DNA of 10,156 nt from an uncultured Alphaproteobacteria bacterium (GCA_947589625.1 CANQCM010000029.1:1-10156); one strand, 5' to 3'. Shown: positions 1-7,454, counted from the stretch's first letter. Program-made: numbers and translations. Notes: generated by a model not told the origin, from the sequence alone.

Positions 1-41
1 TTGTTAGTGGCGAGTTGTTAGGGTTAATGGTTAGTAGTGGT

Positions 42-57
42 GTTCGCTGACGCGAAC
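42..57. repeat. GTTCGC hairpin, copy 1
   Basis: A perfect 6-bp stem, GTTCGC (42-47) and GCGAAC (52-57), around a TGAC loop. The same stem with loop GATA occurs at 7455-7470. It sits directly after a TTAGTAGTGG repeat, as in the second locus read on the opposite strand. Confidence 0.6.
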
Positions 58-73
58 GACATTAATCCACTGG

Positions 74-96
74 ATTCCACGGTCAAGCCGTGGAAT
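74..96 (-). repeat. CTTGA-loop palindrome, variant copy
   Basis: A perfect 9-bp stem, ATTCCACGG (74-82) with CCGTGGAAT (88-96), around loop TCAAG (CTTGA on the minus strand). Read on the minus strand it aligns without gaps to the copies at 237, 7263 and 7413, sharing TCAT before the stem and CTTGACC at the loop. Four stem columns differ from those copies, and each change is compensated on the other arm. Confidence 0.75.
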
Positions 97-170
97 GAAT
101 CCGAGTATATGAAAACAAGCGCAGCGCAGTTTGAATAAATACCGAGGATACGCGCAGGCGTTAGCCGAGC

Positions 171-206
171 GACACATCTTTTCTTTTTATTTTAACGCTA
201 GGAACA
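171..206 (+). repeat. 36-base T-rich block, copy 1
   Basis: This block contains TTCTTTTTATTTTAA followed by CGCTAGGAACA and matches 7305-7340 at 32 of 36 positions in the same orientation. In both loci it lies between the inverted-orientation palindrome and the direct-orientation palindrome, which marks it as a core part of the composite element. Confidence 0.7.
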
Positions 207-236
207 ACATTTGTATTTCAAGAAATAAAGAACTGT

Positions 237-281
237 GTCATCCTGGGGCTTGACCCCAGGACCCAGGTCATAAAATGTTGT
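237..281 (+). repeat. CTTGA-loop palindrome, 45-base copy
   Basis: An 8-bp stem (TCCTGGGG 241-248, CCCCAGGA 254-261) around loop CTTGA (249-253), followed by ACCCAGGTCATAAAATGTTG. All 45 bases are repeated exactly, as the reverse complement, at 7263-7307, and the first 32 are repeated directly at 7413-7444. The shape (GTCATCC, stem, CTTGA, stem, CCAG) recalls short palindromic repeats known in Rickettsia and Wolbachia genomes. Confidence 0.85.
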
Positions 282-301
282 GAACGAAGTGAACACAACT
301 A

Positions 302-321
302 CGTGGGGCAAATGCCCCGCG
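302..321. repeat. GGGC-ATTY-GCCC hairpin, copy 1
   Basis: GGGGC (305-309) and GCCCC (314-318) enclose AAAT (ATTT on the minus strand). On the plus strand the stem extends outward through a T-G wobble to C302-G321. The same loop with other stem bases occurs at 7201-7224 and 7247-7264. No run of T follows on either strand, so a standard intrinsic terminator is not supported. Confidence 0.6.
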
Positions 322-358
322 CCATAACACTATCCACTAACCCCTAAATCACTGCCCA

Positions 359-559
359 CTATCGCCGTGACGCCCAGAACAGTGACCATAACCAACCAAT
401 AACGGTAAATCCAAACAGCCAACTGGCAACGCGCACCAACATCGTATCGTATGGGCTTTTCTTGGCTTGGGCGGCAATCCATGCAGGCGCAAGAAATACA
501 CCCAACACGATTGCGCCGCCCAGTATGTATTTGATTAAAATCTCAACCGTTACCATCAT
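359..559 (-). CDS. Small two-helix membrane protein, superinfection-immunity-like
   Basis: This encodes a 66-residue protein with two hydrophobic segments, roughly residues 7-30 and 40-63, a short basic loop between them (AKKSPYD) and a C-terminal SRR. The second helix carries GFTVIGWLWSLFWA. This matches the hallmark of the superinfection-immunity (Imm_superinfect) family, which has a conserved [GW]TxIGWxxxLxWA helix and a Pro plus Ile-Ala near the end of helix 1 (here P25, I28, A29). Founding members are phage T4 Imm-like proteins, but many bacterial members have no known role. The gene starts 9 bases after the eno stop with no clear Shine-Dalgarno sequence, so it is probably translated from the eno transcript. 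Two ATGs lie in tandem at the start (559 and 556). The stop codon lies inside the edge of the repeat element at 350-363. The family assignment is by motif recall only. Confidence 0.65.
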   Translation of the reverse strand: MMVTVEILIKYILGGAIVLGVFLAPAWIAAQAKKSPYDTMLVRVASWLFGFTVIGWLWSLFWASRR

Positions 560-568
560 TTTATTTAA

Positions 569-1831
569 TTATATACCATATTTTGCCGCGTTGCCCAGCA
601 TTTCTTCAATCCGAATCAGTTGATTATATTTCGCCATGCGGTCTGTGCGCGACATAGAACCTGTTTTTATCTGCCCAGCATTAGTGGCAACCGCCAAATC
701 TGCGATTGTAGTGTCTTCGGTTTCGCCACTGCGGTGTGAAATAATCACGCCATAATTCGCGTCTTGCGCCATTTTTATCGCGCGCAGAGTTTCGGTCAAA
801 CTGCCGATTTGATTTACTTTTATCAAAATAGCATTTGCCACACCCGATTCGATTCCGCGCGCCAAACGCGTCGGATTCGTAACGAACAAATCGTCACCCA
901 CCAGTTGGCATTTGTCGCCGATTCGTTTGGTTAGTTTTGCCCACCCCGTCCAATCTTCTTCTGCCAATGGGTCTTCAATAGAAATAATCGGGTAATCAGA
1001 AATCAGTTTTTCATAATATTCAATCATTTCATCAGACGATAATTTCTTGCCTTCAAAATTATAAACACCGTCTTGATAAAATTCAGATGACGCGACGTCC
1101 ATACCAATTGAAATCTGGGTGCTGGGCGCATAGCCTGCGGCGCGTATTGCCGCAATAATCGTGTCCAGTGCCGTACGGCAATCGTGGAAATTTGGCGCAA
1201 AGCCGCCTTCATCGCCCACATTGGTTGAATTGCCCCCATCATGTAATATTTTTTTCAAGTGATGAAATACTTCGGCGCCCATACGAATCGCCATACTTTC
1301 AGATGTCGCACCATTTGGAATAATCATAAATTCTTGTGCGTCCAGACCGTTATCTGCATGCACACCGCCATTGATAATATTCATCATCGGTCGGGGCAGG
1401 GTATTCGGCGTTTTATTCCCATACACAGACGCAATATATTCAAACAGCGGCATTTTCTTTTGATTTGCCGCCGCATGCGCCACTGCCAAAGACACCGCCA
1501 GAATTGCATTTGCGCCCAGTTTTTCTTTATTTGGCGTACCGTCCAGTGCAATCATTTTTGCGTCAATGTCTGATTGAGCCGTTGCGTTCATACCGATAAT
1601 TTCAGGCGCAATAACATCATTTACATTTTTGACAGCACTCATAACACCGCGCCCCATATAGGCGGCACCACCGTCACGCATTTCCAGTGCCTCGAAAGAA
1701 CCCGTTGATGCGCCACTGGGTACTGCGGCGCGCCCCATTGCGCCACCAGATAAAATAACATCACATTCTACGGTTGGATTTCCGCGGCTGTCCATAATTT
1801 GACGCGCATGTACAGTTTTTATATCAAACAT
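569..1831 (-). CDS. eno: Enolase (phosphopyruvate hydratase)
   Basis: Enolase interconverts 2-phosphoglycerate and phosphoenolpyruvate in cytoplasmic glycolysis and gluconeogenesis; in many bacteria it also joins the RNA degradosome. The 420 residues are close to the usual bacterial length (E. coli about 432). Visible landmarks are DSRGNPTVE (14-22), the mobile loop SGASTG (39-44), GDEGGFAP with the acid/base Glu208, Mg ligands Asp245 (GMDVASSE), Glu286 (SIEDPL) and Asp313 (VGDDLFVT), the signature LIKVNQIGSLTET with catalytic Lys338, HRSGETEDT starting at His366, and the C-terminal KYNQLIRIEE. No key residue is missing. AAGGAG lies 6 bases before the ATG, which fixes the start. In many alphaproteobacteria eno is followed by an ftsB/DivIC-like gene; here a different small membrane gene takes that place. 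Confidence 0.98.
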   Translation of the reverse strand: MFDIKTVHARQIMDSRGNPTVECDVILSGGAMGRAAVPSGASTGSFEALEMRDGGAAYMGRGVMSAVKNVNDVIAPEIIGMNATAQSDIDAKMIALDGTPNKEKLGANAILAVSLAVAHAAANQKKMPLFEYIASVYGNKTPNTLPRPMMNIINGGVHADNGLDAQEFMIIPNGATSESMAIRMGAEVFHHLKKILHDGGNSTNVGDEGGFAPNFHDCRTALDTIIAAIRAAGYAPSTQISIGMDVASSEFYQDGVYNFEGKKLSSDEMIEYYEKLISDYPIISIEDPLAEEDWTGWAKLTKRIGDKCQLVGDDLFVTNPTRLARGIESGVANAILIKVNQIGSLTETLRAIKMAQDANYGVIISHRSGETEDTTIADLAVATNAGQIKTGSMSRTDRMAKYNQLIRIEEMLGNAAKYGI

Positions 1832-1928
1832 AATTTTCTCCTTGGTTTTCTGAAAGCGGTTTTTTGTCTTGTCTGAATTTTCAAAATATGCAATAATATA
1901 TCAGAAAGAAACCGGAAAGAAACAAAAA
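1832..1928. promoter_or_regulatory. Divergent spacer between eno and the autotransporter gene
   Basis: This 97-base AT-rich spacer must hold the start signals of both divergent genes. On the minus strand AAGGAG (1838-1843) is the eno ribosome binding site. On the plus strand GGAAAG (1914-1919) lies 9 bases before ATG 1929. A TAATAT at 1894-1899 could be a -10 box for the plus gene, but no well-spaced -35 box is evident, and I see no convincing eno promoter. The promoter placement is weak; the two ribosome binding sites are better supported. Confidence 0.4.
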
Positions 1929-4900
1929 ATGTTCATGAGAAAATTTTATATTTTTCTATGCTGTATTTTTCCTTTTACAGCAATGGGACAGCTAGAAAAA
2001 GATCCGGGACAAAACGGCGAACCGCTAGAGTCAATAGACGCCAAAGATGGAAAATCATATTCTTTTACCACAGGCTCCGGTGTTGGTGTTAGTGGTAATG
2101 TTTCTGTTGCTAATGATTTATATGCAGGTTATCCAGGTGTTGTAACCGAAAAACCAGGGGAAGGGTTTGTATATATATCATCATCTGTAAATAGTTTTAC
2201 AATGAGTATCGGTGGCACTTTAACCGTAAATGGCACTGTGCGTGCGCATAACAATATTAATTTTAGTATCAAGGGTTATGACGAAAACGGCGGAACAATT
2301 TCTTCGGCACAAATTGGTAATATTGATGTAGAAAGTGGTTCTACATTAAGTATTACTGATGTTAATAATTTTGAAATTACAGGGGACAGTATTACAAACA
2401 AGGGGAATTTGACTATCTCGGCGGAAACTATCGCATCATTAGGTGCTGTTGATATACAGTCGTCTGGTGAAACAAAATTTGAGGCAACGGGTGAAGGTGA
2501 GACTGGTTCAATATCAATGGACAGTTTGATTGCATCTGGTGGTGGCACAACAACATTAACTGCAACCGGCAGTATAAATTCTGATGGTAATATACAAAAT
2601 GGTTATACATCAGACGAAGGGGCAGAATCGGGCAAATTATCCACCATGAACATAACTGCAACCAGTGGTGATTTAGATGTTGGGGGCGATTTAGAAAATT
2701 CTGGTAATATGACTGTTACCGTTGGAAATGATGTTACGGTTACCGGCACCATGAAAAACGATTCCAACGCGGGCAGTTTGACAATGAACCTAAGTGGCGG
2801 TTTAACTGTTAGTGGTGGCGATACAGGAAATCCATCATTTGTGAACAAGGGGAATTTAAGTATTACTGCGACGGGCGCGGTTTCTTTTGCACATGGTTTA
2901 AGCCTGTCTGGTATGAAAAGCAACAATACTTTTTCTTTAAAAGCACAAAGTTTAAGTTTGGGTGGCGATGGCGACGACAGCGACAATAATTTATATGTCA
3001 GCAATCTGAATTCTTTTACTGTTGAATTATCCGGCGGTGATATAAAAACCAAGAGCATTGTAAATGGTAACGACACTGCAGACGATGATTTAGGTGGTGA
3101 AGAAGTAAACACCAATGCACAAATGGGTTTGACTGCAACCAACATCACTGCAGAACGCGTTGAAAATAACGGCAAAAGTTTAACCATGTCTGCCAGCAAA
3201 GACATAACTATCAGTTCTACTATCACTGGCAACAATGGCGAAACAGATATTCAGGCAACCGGAAAACTTGATGTTAATGGAACGATTACAAATAATACCG
3301 GTTCAAAAATGCGCTTAAATGGTCAAACTGTTGAATTGACCAGCGTAAACAATTATGGTGATTTGGATATAGTTGCACCAACCGAGGATAATCCAAACGG
3401 TACTATTAGTATTCAGGGGCCTGTAAATAATTATTCTGGCGATTTGCTGATTGAATCCAAGTCTTTAACAATTACTGGCGCGGTTACTAATAGTGCCGGT
3501 ACAACAACAATAAAAGGTTCTGATACAAGTGGCGATAGTATTCAAATCGGCTCTATCAGCAATACTGGTGGTGTATTCAATCTGGAATCATGGACAGGTG
3601 GGGTCAATATTACCAACGGTTTAAGCATTACTGGCGGTGTATTAAATGCTGGGGCATCGTTGGCGACTGTCACCGCGGGTAATAATATAGATATTTCAGG
3701 CGATGTTAAATTTGGCACCGAACAATCAACTGGCGATGGCGATTTGAATATTGTCAGCGGAAATACCGCGGGGCTGACCCTGAAATCAACCAGTGGCAAC
3801 ATCACAATTGGTGGCAATATAACCACAGAAGCCGATACATCTGGCAATCACGGTGTTGCTTTTGAAGCAAAAGAAATAAAAGTCGGCTCAGTAGGCACAG
3901 ACTCGGGCAATGTAACCGCAACAGATGGCGGGTCTGTAACCTTTGGCGCCACTGAAAATAACAGTTCAACCACAACAACAATTTATGGCGATGTTGCTGT
4001 GTCCGATGGCGGTTCGGTAACATTTAATTCTGGTACAACAACATTGGGCTCTTTGACCGCCGCCAGTGGTACAACAGTCAATGCCACCGGCACCAGCATT
4101 ACTGCTAACGATGGCGACATAAATATTTCTGGTGATGTACGATTTAATGATTCTGCAACCGGCACCGGTTTCAACATCAAAAATACATCTGCGTTAACAT
4201 TAAAAACCACGCAAACAGATGCTGATATTACTTTGTCCGGCAATATGAACATCGTTAACGGCAAAACATTGACTTTAGATTCCGCAGATATGGTGACTTT
4301 GGGCGGTACGGTTACAAATGCGGGCACATTAGACATTGATGCCGAGGGCACAACCACAATTTCAGGCACAGTTACAAACAACGGCAATTTGACCGTTGAT
4401 GCGACATCGATTTCTATGCAAGATTTAACTAATTCTAAAACCGCAAAATTAAACGCAACCGCAGCCAACATTACTGCGCGGAATATCACAAATTCTGGCG
4501 ATATGACCATCACAAGTTCGGGAAATATTACAACCGACAATGTGAATAACAGCAATATGCTGACGATGTATGGGGCAGTAATAGCGTCTGATGCATTCAC
4601 TAATACCAGCGGTACATCAGAAGTCACCGCATCAGATTCATTTAGCGCAACATCAATGTATATCAGTGGTGGCACAGTTAAATTGGGCGCGCCCGACATT
4701 ACTGTTACAAATGCAGTCACTGTAACAAATGGCAATTTAACCCAAGGTGGCACACCAACAGACGGTTTATATTTGGCAAGTGACGGCAGCTTCAGTACAG
4801 GTTCGTTAAATGTTAGTGGTAATTTTAATGCCTATGCAAATACTGTAAATTACGATGTTGAAAATTCGGCAACATTTACGGGTAATATTAATGTAGACGA

Positions 4901-7199
4901 TGGCGCTGCGGCTGAACTCACCGCTGGGCAATCAATTACTGCGGCTGATTTAACAAACAACGGTCAATTGACTTTAACCGCTGAAAACGGCATTACATTA
5001 CAAGATATCACAAACGAATCGGGCGAACTGGGTTTGAATTCTGGCACAATGATAAACGCCACAACATTTACAAATAACACGGGCGCACTGGCGCGTTTGA
5101 CTGGCACAGGCATGAATTTAACTGGCGCATTCGAATCTGACGGCGCAGTATATCACAATATGCCCGGCGCAACGGCGGCAAGTGGCGATGTATCAATTAC
5201 TGGCGACGACTATACAATAAATGCGTCAAATGTAACAATTGGTGGATTCAATCAAAACGACGGCACATTAACATTTAACACCAGTGATTTTACATCAAAT
5301 GGCGACATTCATGCCGTGGGGTTAAATATCGTTGCTGTACCGGATTCATGGCTGACTGCGGTGATTAACGGCTCTATTTATGGCGGCACCAGTTTCTTGG
5401 GTCTGGAACACATGGACGTGCATGGCAATTATGTATTTGATAACAACAGTCGCTTGAGTGCCGCAATTTTGCCATATGCTGCTGGCGGGGGCGAAAATTC
5501 TTCTACGCGCGATTATTGGGCGTCGGTCAGTTTGAATAACGACAATACTCTGGGCAGAATTACCAACCACGATGGCGCACAGGCTTTGGTTGAAGTTGAT
5601 GGCAAATTTATTACAGATGTTGATGTTATGAACGCATTGCCTGATGTCAATGTGCCGAATAACAGCGCATTGCCAAATGCACAAATGGGTATCACTCTGT
5701 ATGATATTGTTGACCAAGGCACCGCGATTTGGTTAATACACGCCAGCGAAGGTTTGTCTGATTTGGCGACCAAGGCGCGTAATTTGAATGTCAGTTTCTG
5801 TAACGCCGATGGCACAATTTGCATTAACTATCTGGACGCGGTGGATTCCGCCCATAATGGCACGGGCGAAGATTTGGGTGCATATTTATCTGCGCGCGAT
5901 ACCGATGGCGACGGCTATGCCGACAGTTTATATGTCGTGTTTGATCCGCGTTTTGGTGGACCGGTAGAAGTGTTCAAAATTCAACCTGTGGTTGACCGCG
6001 TCCCAGATCATACCCAAGGCGAATACGAAACTGCGGGCGGGCTGGACGATCTTATCGAAGGTCAATTACATCACAAAGGTTTCTTTAACCGCACACCAAT
6101 AGAAGTTATTCCAGAAATATTCAAGGGTACAAACATGGCGGAAATGTCCCAAGAATTATATAACCGCATGGAACAATATGTCTTGGAACGCGATGGGACA
6201 CCTTTGGCGCGTTTCAGCCGCCTGTTCCAACCACGCGAAGTTGAACAACTTGCAGGTTCGGTTATCTTGAACGAACATACTAACTATCGTTCATTTGAAG
6301 ACCATATGATTGACGAATTTATCTGGAACCGCAATCGTAATCTGCGCAAGGCATGGGGCGATTTTGAATTCGGTATATTCAGTCAAGATTTGACCGACGC
6401 AAAACGCACAACCGGCAATCGCTTTAATATCACGGGCGGTTATGATTGGCAACAATCAGATACTCTTATCGTTGGTGTAACTGCGCGCTTGTCTCATATG
6501 GCGGCTGATAATTCAGACGCAATGGATTTGGGTTATATGCCAAACCAGCCAATCGCCGGACATGTTAATTTAAAGGTGGCTGATACTGATTTAGGTCTGG
6601 GTGCATATATGATGCAAACATTGGGTCAAAAAACGCGTCTATATGGAAATGGTTATTTGGATATTCATTTCTTGGACGTGTCGCGTGACCAAAATTATGT
6701 TGCGCATATTGACGGCGACGGCACTGCGTTCAGCATCACATCAGAATGGGGCTTGCTGCACGATTGGTTAAATCAATATATCGTTGGTAATATGTATGCG
6801 CGTTTGGGGTATAATTTTGGGTTCTCGGTTACTGAAGAAGCCGCAGGTGGTGACTATATGGATTTGGAATCAGACGGTTATTTCATTGTGACACCTGGGT
6901 ATTCTTTGACCGCGCAAAAACGCATTTACCCGTCTGTTTGGTTGCAATTGCGTCCATATGCGACAATCGGCATAGAATATGATGTATTGGGTTCGCCTGA
7001 ATCTGTTAAATTCAAATTTGCGCCAGCAGAACGCTATACAAAGTATGATATAGATATCAATCCGTTGTGGGCGAATATTGGCGGCGGTATAGAAGTATTA
7101 AGCGCCAAAGGTATTCAGGTTGGTCTGGATTACCGCTATCAATATAACGAATTTATACAGATACACAACATCAAATTATCAGGTTCGTACAGATTCTAA
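1929..7199 (+). CDS. Giant type V autotransporter with beta-helical passenger
   Basis: This encodes a 1756-residue surface protein, probably an adhesin or other surface structure. ATG 1929 is chosen because it has GGAAAG 9 bases upstream and begins a signal peptide (basic MRK, hydrophobic FYIFLCCIFPF, cleavage after AMG near residue 20). Residues about 21-1260 are rich in Thr, Ser, Asn, Gly and Val and consist of short beta-strand repeats. Around residues 793-908 the unit is about 19-20 residues long (VTNxGxLxxxA, as in GTVTNNGNLTVDA), typical of right-handed beta-helices. A linker follows with a Cys pair (C1291, C1298), a DTDGDGYAD calcium-site motif (1324-1332) and a helical stretch. The last 281 residues (W1476-F1756) form an autotransporter barrel with alternating aromatic strands and the C-terminal Phe (GSYRF) recognised by the BAM machinery. 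The passenger ligand cannot be read from the sequence. No visible catalytic motif suggests a protease. Confidence 0.9.
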   Translation: MFMRKFYIFLCCIFPFTAMGQLEKDPGQNGEPLESIDAKDGKSYSFTTGSGVGVSGNVSVANDLYAGYPGVVTEKPGEGFVYISSSVNSFTMSIGGTLTVNGTVRAHNNINFSIKGYDENGGTISSAQIGNIDVESGSTLSITDVNNFEITGDSITNKGNLTISAETIASLGAVDIQSSGETKFEATGEGETGSISMDSLIASGGGTTTLTATGSINSDGNIQNGYTSDEGAESGKLSTMNITATSGDLDVGGDLENSGNMTVTVGNDVTVTGTMKNDSNAGSLTMNLSGGLTVSGGDTGNPSFVNKGNLSITATGAVSFAHGLSLSGMKSNNTFSLKAQSLSLGGDGDDSDNNLYVSNLNSFTVELSGGDIKTKSIVNGNDTADDDLGGEEVNTNAQMGLTATNITAERVENNGKSLTMSASKDITISSTITGNNGETDIQATGKLDVNGTITNNTGSKMRLNGQTVELTSVNNYGDLDIVAPTEDNPNGTISIQGPVNNYSGDLLIESKSLTITGAVTNSAGTTTIKGSDTSGDSIQIGSISNTGGVFNLESWTGGVNITNGLSITGGVLNAGASLATVTAGNNIDISGDVKFGTEQSTGDGDLNIVSGNTAGLTLKSTSGNITIGGNITTEADTSGNHGVAFEAKEIKVGSVGTDSGNVTATDGGSVTFGATENNSSTTTTIYGDVAVSDGGSVTFNSGTTTLGSLTAASGTTVNATGTSITANDGDINISGDVRFNDSATGTGFNIKNTSALTLKTTQTDADITLSGNMNIVNGKTLTLDSADMVTLGGTVTNAGTLDIDAEGTTTISGTVTNNGNLTVDATSISMQDLTNSKTAKLNATAANITARNITNSGDMTITSSGNITTDNVNNSNMLTMYGAVIASDAFTNTSGTSEVTASDSFSATSMYISGGTVKLGAPDITVTNAVTVTNGNLTQGGTPTDGLYLASDGSFSTGSLNVSGNFNAYANTVNYDVENSATFTGNINVDDGAAAELTAGQSITAADLTNNGQLTLTAENGITLQDITNESGELGLNSGTMINATTFTNNTGALARLTGTGMNLTGAFESDGAVYHNMPGATAASGDVSITGDDYTINASNVTIGGFNQNDGTLTFNTSDFTSNGDIHAVGLNIVAVPDSWLTAVINGSIYGGTSFLGLEHMDVHGNYVFDNNSRLSAAILPYAAGGGENSSTRDYWASVSLNNDNTLGRITNHDGAQALVEVDGKFITDVDVMNALPDVNVPNNSALPNAQMGITLYDIVDQGTAIWLIHASEGLSDLATKARNLNVSFCNADGTICINYLDAVDSAHNGTGEDLGAYLSARDTDGDGYADSLYVVFDPRFGGPVEVFKIQPVVDRVPDHTQGEYETAGGLDDLIEGQLHHKGFFNRTPIEVIPEIFKGTNMAEMSQELYNRMEQYVLERDGTPLARFSRLFQPREVEQLAGSVILNEHTNYRSFEDHMIDEFIWNRNRNLRKAWGDFEFGIFSQDLTDAKRTTGNRFNITGGYDWQQSDTLIVGVTARLSHMAADNSDAMDLGYMPNQPIAGHVNLKVADTDLGLGAYMMQTLGQKTRLYGNGYLDIHFLDVSRDQNYVAHIDGDGTAFSITSEWGLLHDWLNQYIVGNMYARLGYNFGFSVTEEAAGGDYMDLESDGYFIVTPGYSLTAQKRIYPSVWLQLRPYATIGIEYDVLGSPESVKFKFAPAERYTKYDIDINPLWANIGGGIEVLSAKGIQVGLDYRYQYNEFIQIHNIKLSGSYRF

Positions 7200-7200
7200 T

Positions 7201-7224
7201 TAAACGGGGCATTTGCCCCGTTTA
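7201..7224 (+). terminator. Hairpin just after the autotransporter stop, possible terminator
   Basis: A perfect 10-bp stem, TAAACGGGGC (7201-7210) with GCCCCGTTTA (7215-7224), and loop ATTT, starting one base after the stop codon. Only three T residues follow the GC-rich part, so it is a weak intrinsic terminator at best. It is also a member of the GGGC-ATTY-GCCC hairpin family in the repeat elements. Confidence 0.5.
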
Positions 7225-7227
7225 GTT

Positions 7228-7243
7228 GTTAGTGGTTAGTAGT
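7228..7243 (+). repeat. 16-base terminal repeat, left copy
   Basis: GTTAGTGGTTAGTAGT here is repeated exactly in reverse complement at 7474-7489, bracketing the element. Related degenerate copies lie at 1-40 and 322-358. Confidence 0.7.
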
Positions 7244-7246
7244 GGA

Positions 7247-7264
7247 GTCGGGCATTCGCCCGAC
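7247..7264. repeat. GGGC-ATTY-GCCC hairpin, variant copy
   Basis: A perfect 7-bp stem, GTCGGGC and GCCCGAC, with loop ATTC. Compared with the hairpin at 7201-7224, the three outer stem pairs differ and all remain paired, while the inner GGGC/GCCC and the ATTY loop are kept. Confidence 0.65.
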
Positions 7265-7307
7265 AACATTTTATGACCTGGGTCCTGGGGTCAAGCCCCA
7301 GGATGAC
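7263..7307 (-). repeat. CTTGA-loop palindrome, 45-base inverted copy
   Basis: This is the exact reverse complement of 237-281 over all 45 bases, with stem CCTGGGG/CCCCAGG around TCAAG (7291-7295). It forms a 32-base inverted-repeat pair with 7413-7444. Confidence 0.85.
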
Positions 7308-7340
7308 ACCTCTGTTCTTTTTATTTTAATGCTAGGGACA
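7305..7340 (+). repeat. 36-base T-rich block, copy 2
   Basis: This matches 171-206 at 32 of 36 positions in the same orientation and contains TTCTTTTTATTTTAA followed by TGCTAGGGACA. It directly adjoins the preceding palindrome. Confidence 0.7.
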
Positions 7341-7412
7341 TTGTTCGTTTCTGAATAAAAAAACACGAATATAAAAATACTGCGTATAGTGAAAACTTAA
7401 ACACTCCCCTTT

Positions 7413-7444
7413 GTCATCCTGGGGCTTGACCCCAGGACCCAGGT
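7413..7444 (+). repeat. CTTGA-loop palindrome, 32-base direct copy
   Basis: This is identical to 237-268. Stem CCTGGGG (7418-7424) and CCCCAGG (7430-7436) enclose CTTGA. The match stops after CCCAGGT; the TCATAAAATGTTGT tail seen in the other two full copies is absent. Confidence 0.85.
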
Positions 7445-7454
7445 AAATAAACTC

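Larger units (their letters stand above)
1..363. repeat. Composite palindromic intergenic element, locus 1
   Basis: This 358-base stretch has no gene. In order it holds: TTAGTGG-type repeats (1-40), a GTTCGC/GCGAAC hairpin (42-57), a palindrome with loop TCAAG (74-96), a T-rich block shared with the second locus (171-206), a palindrome with loop CTTGA (241-261), an imperfect GTTGTG/CACAAC inverted repeat (277-299), a GGGGC/GCCCC hairpin (302-321), and CCACTAAC-type repeats running into the end of the neighbouring minus-strand gene (322-363). The order and orientation of these parts match the element at 7201-7502. It lies just past the 3' end of the eno transcription unit, so it may also work in termination or mRNA protection. 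The left boundary may lie outside the window. Calling it one element is an inference from the shared architecture. Confidence 0.7.

Noticed and set aside
1..40. Telomere-like or G-quadruplex tract in the TTAGTGG repeats
   Set aside because: The G runs are mostly two long and irregular. They are better explained as terminal parts of the composite repeat element.
1869..1928. Upstream extension of the autotransporter by 20 codons from a TTG at 1869
   Set aside because: The extension would put a polar segment before the signal peptide and begins with a weak codon. ATG 1929 has a ribosome binding site and places the signal peptide at the true N-terminus.
2603..4753. Long antisense ORFs inside the autotransporter gene (for example 2603-3235 and 3983-4753, minus strand)
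   Set aside because: They mirror the Thr/Asn-rich repeats in the opposite frame, giving Pro/Val/Leu/Ser-rich products without recognisable domains or ribosome binding sites.
2040..5300. CRISPR-like or recent tandem DNA repeat in the passenger region
   Set aside because: Repeats are at protein level only. No constant-length DNA repeat with unique spacers is seen.
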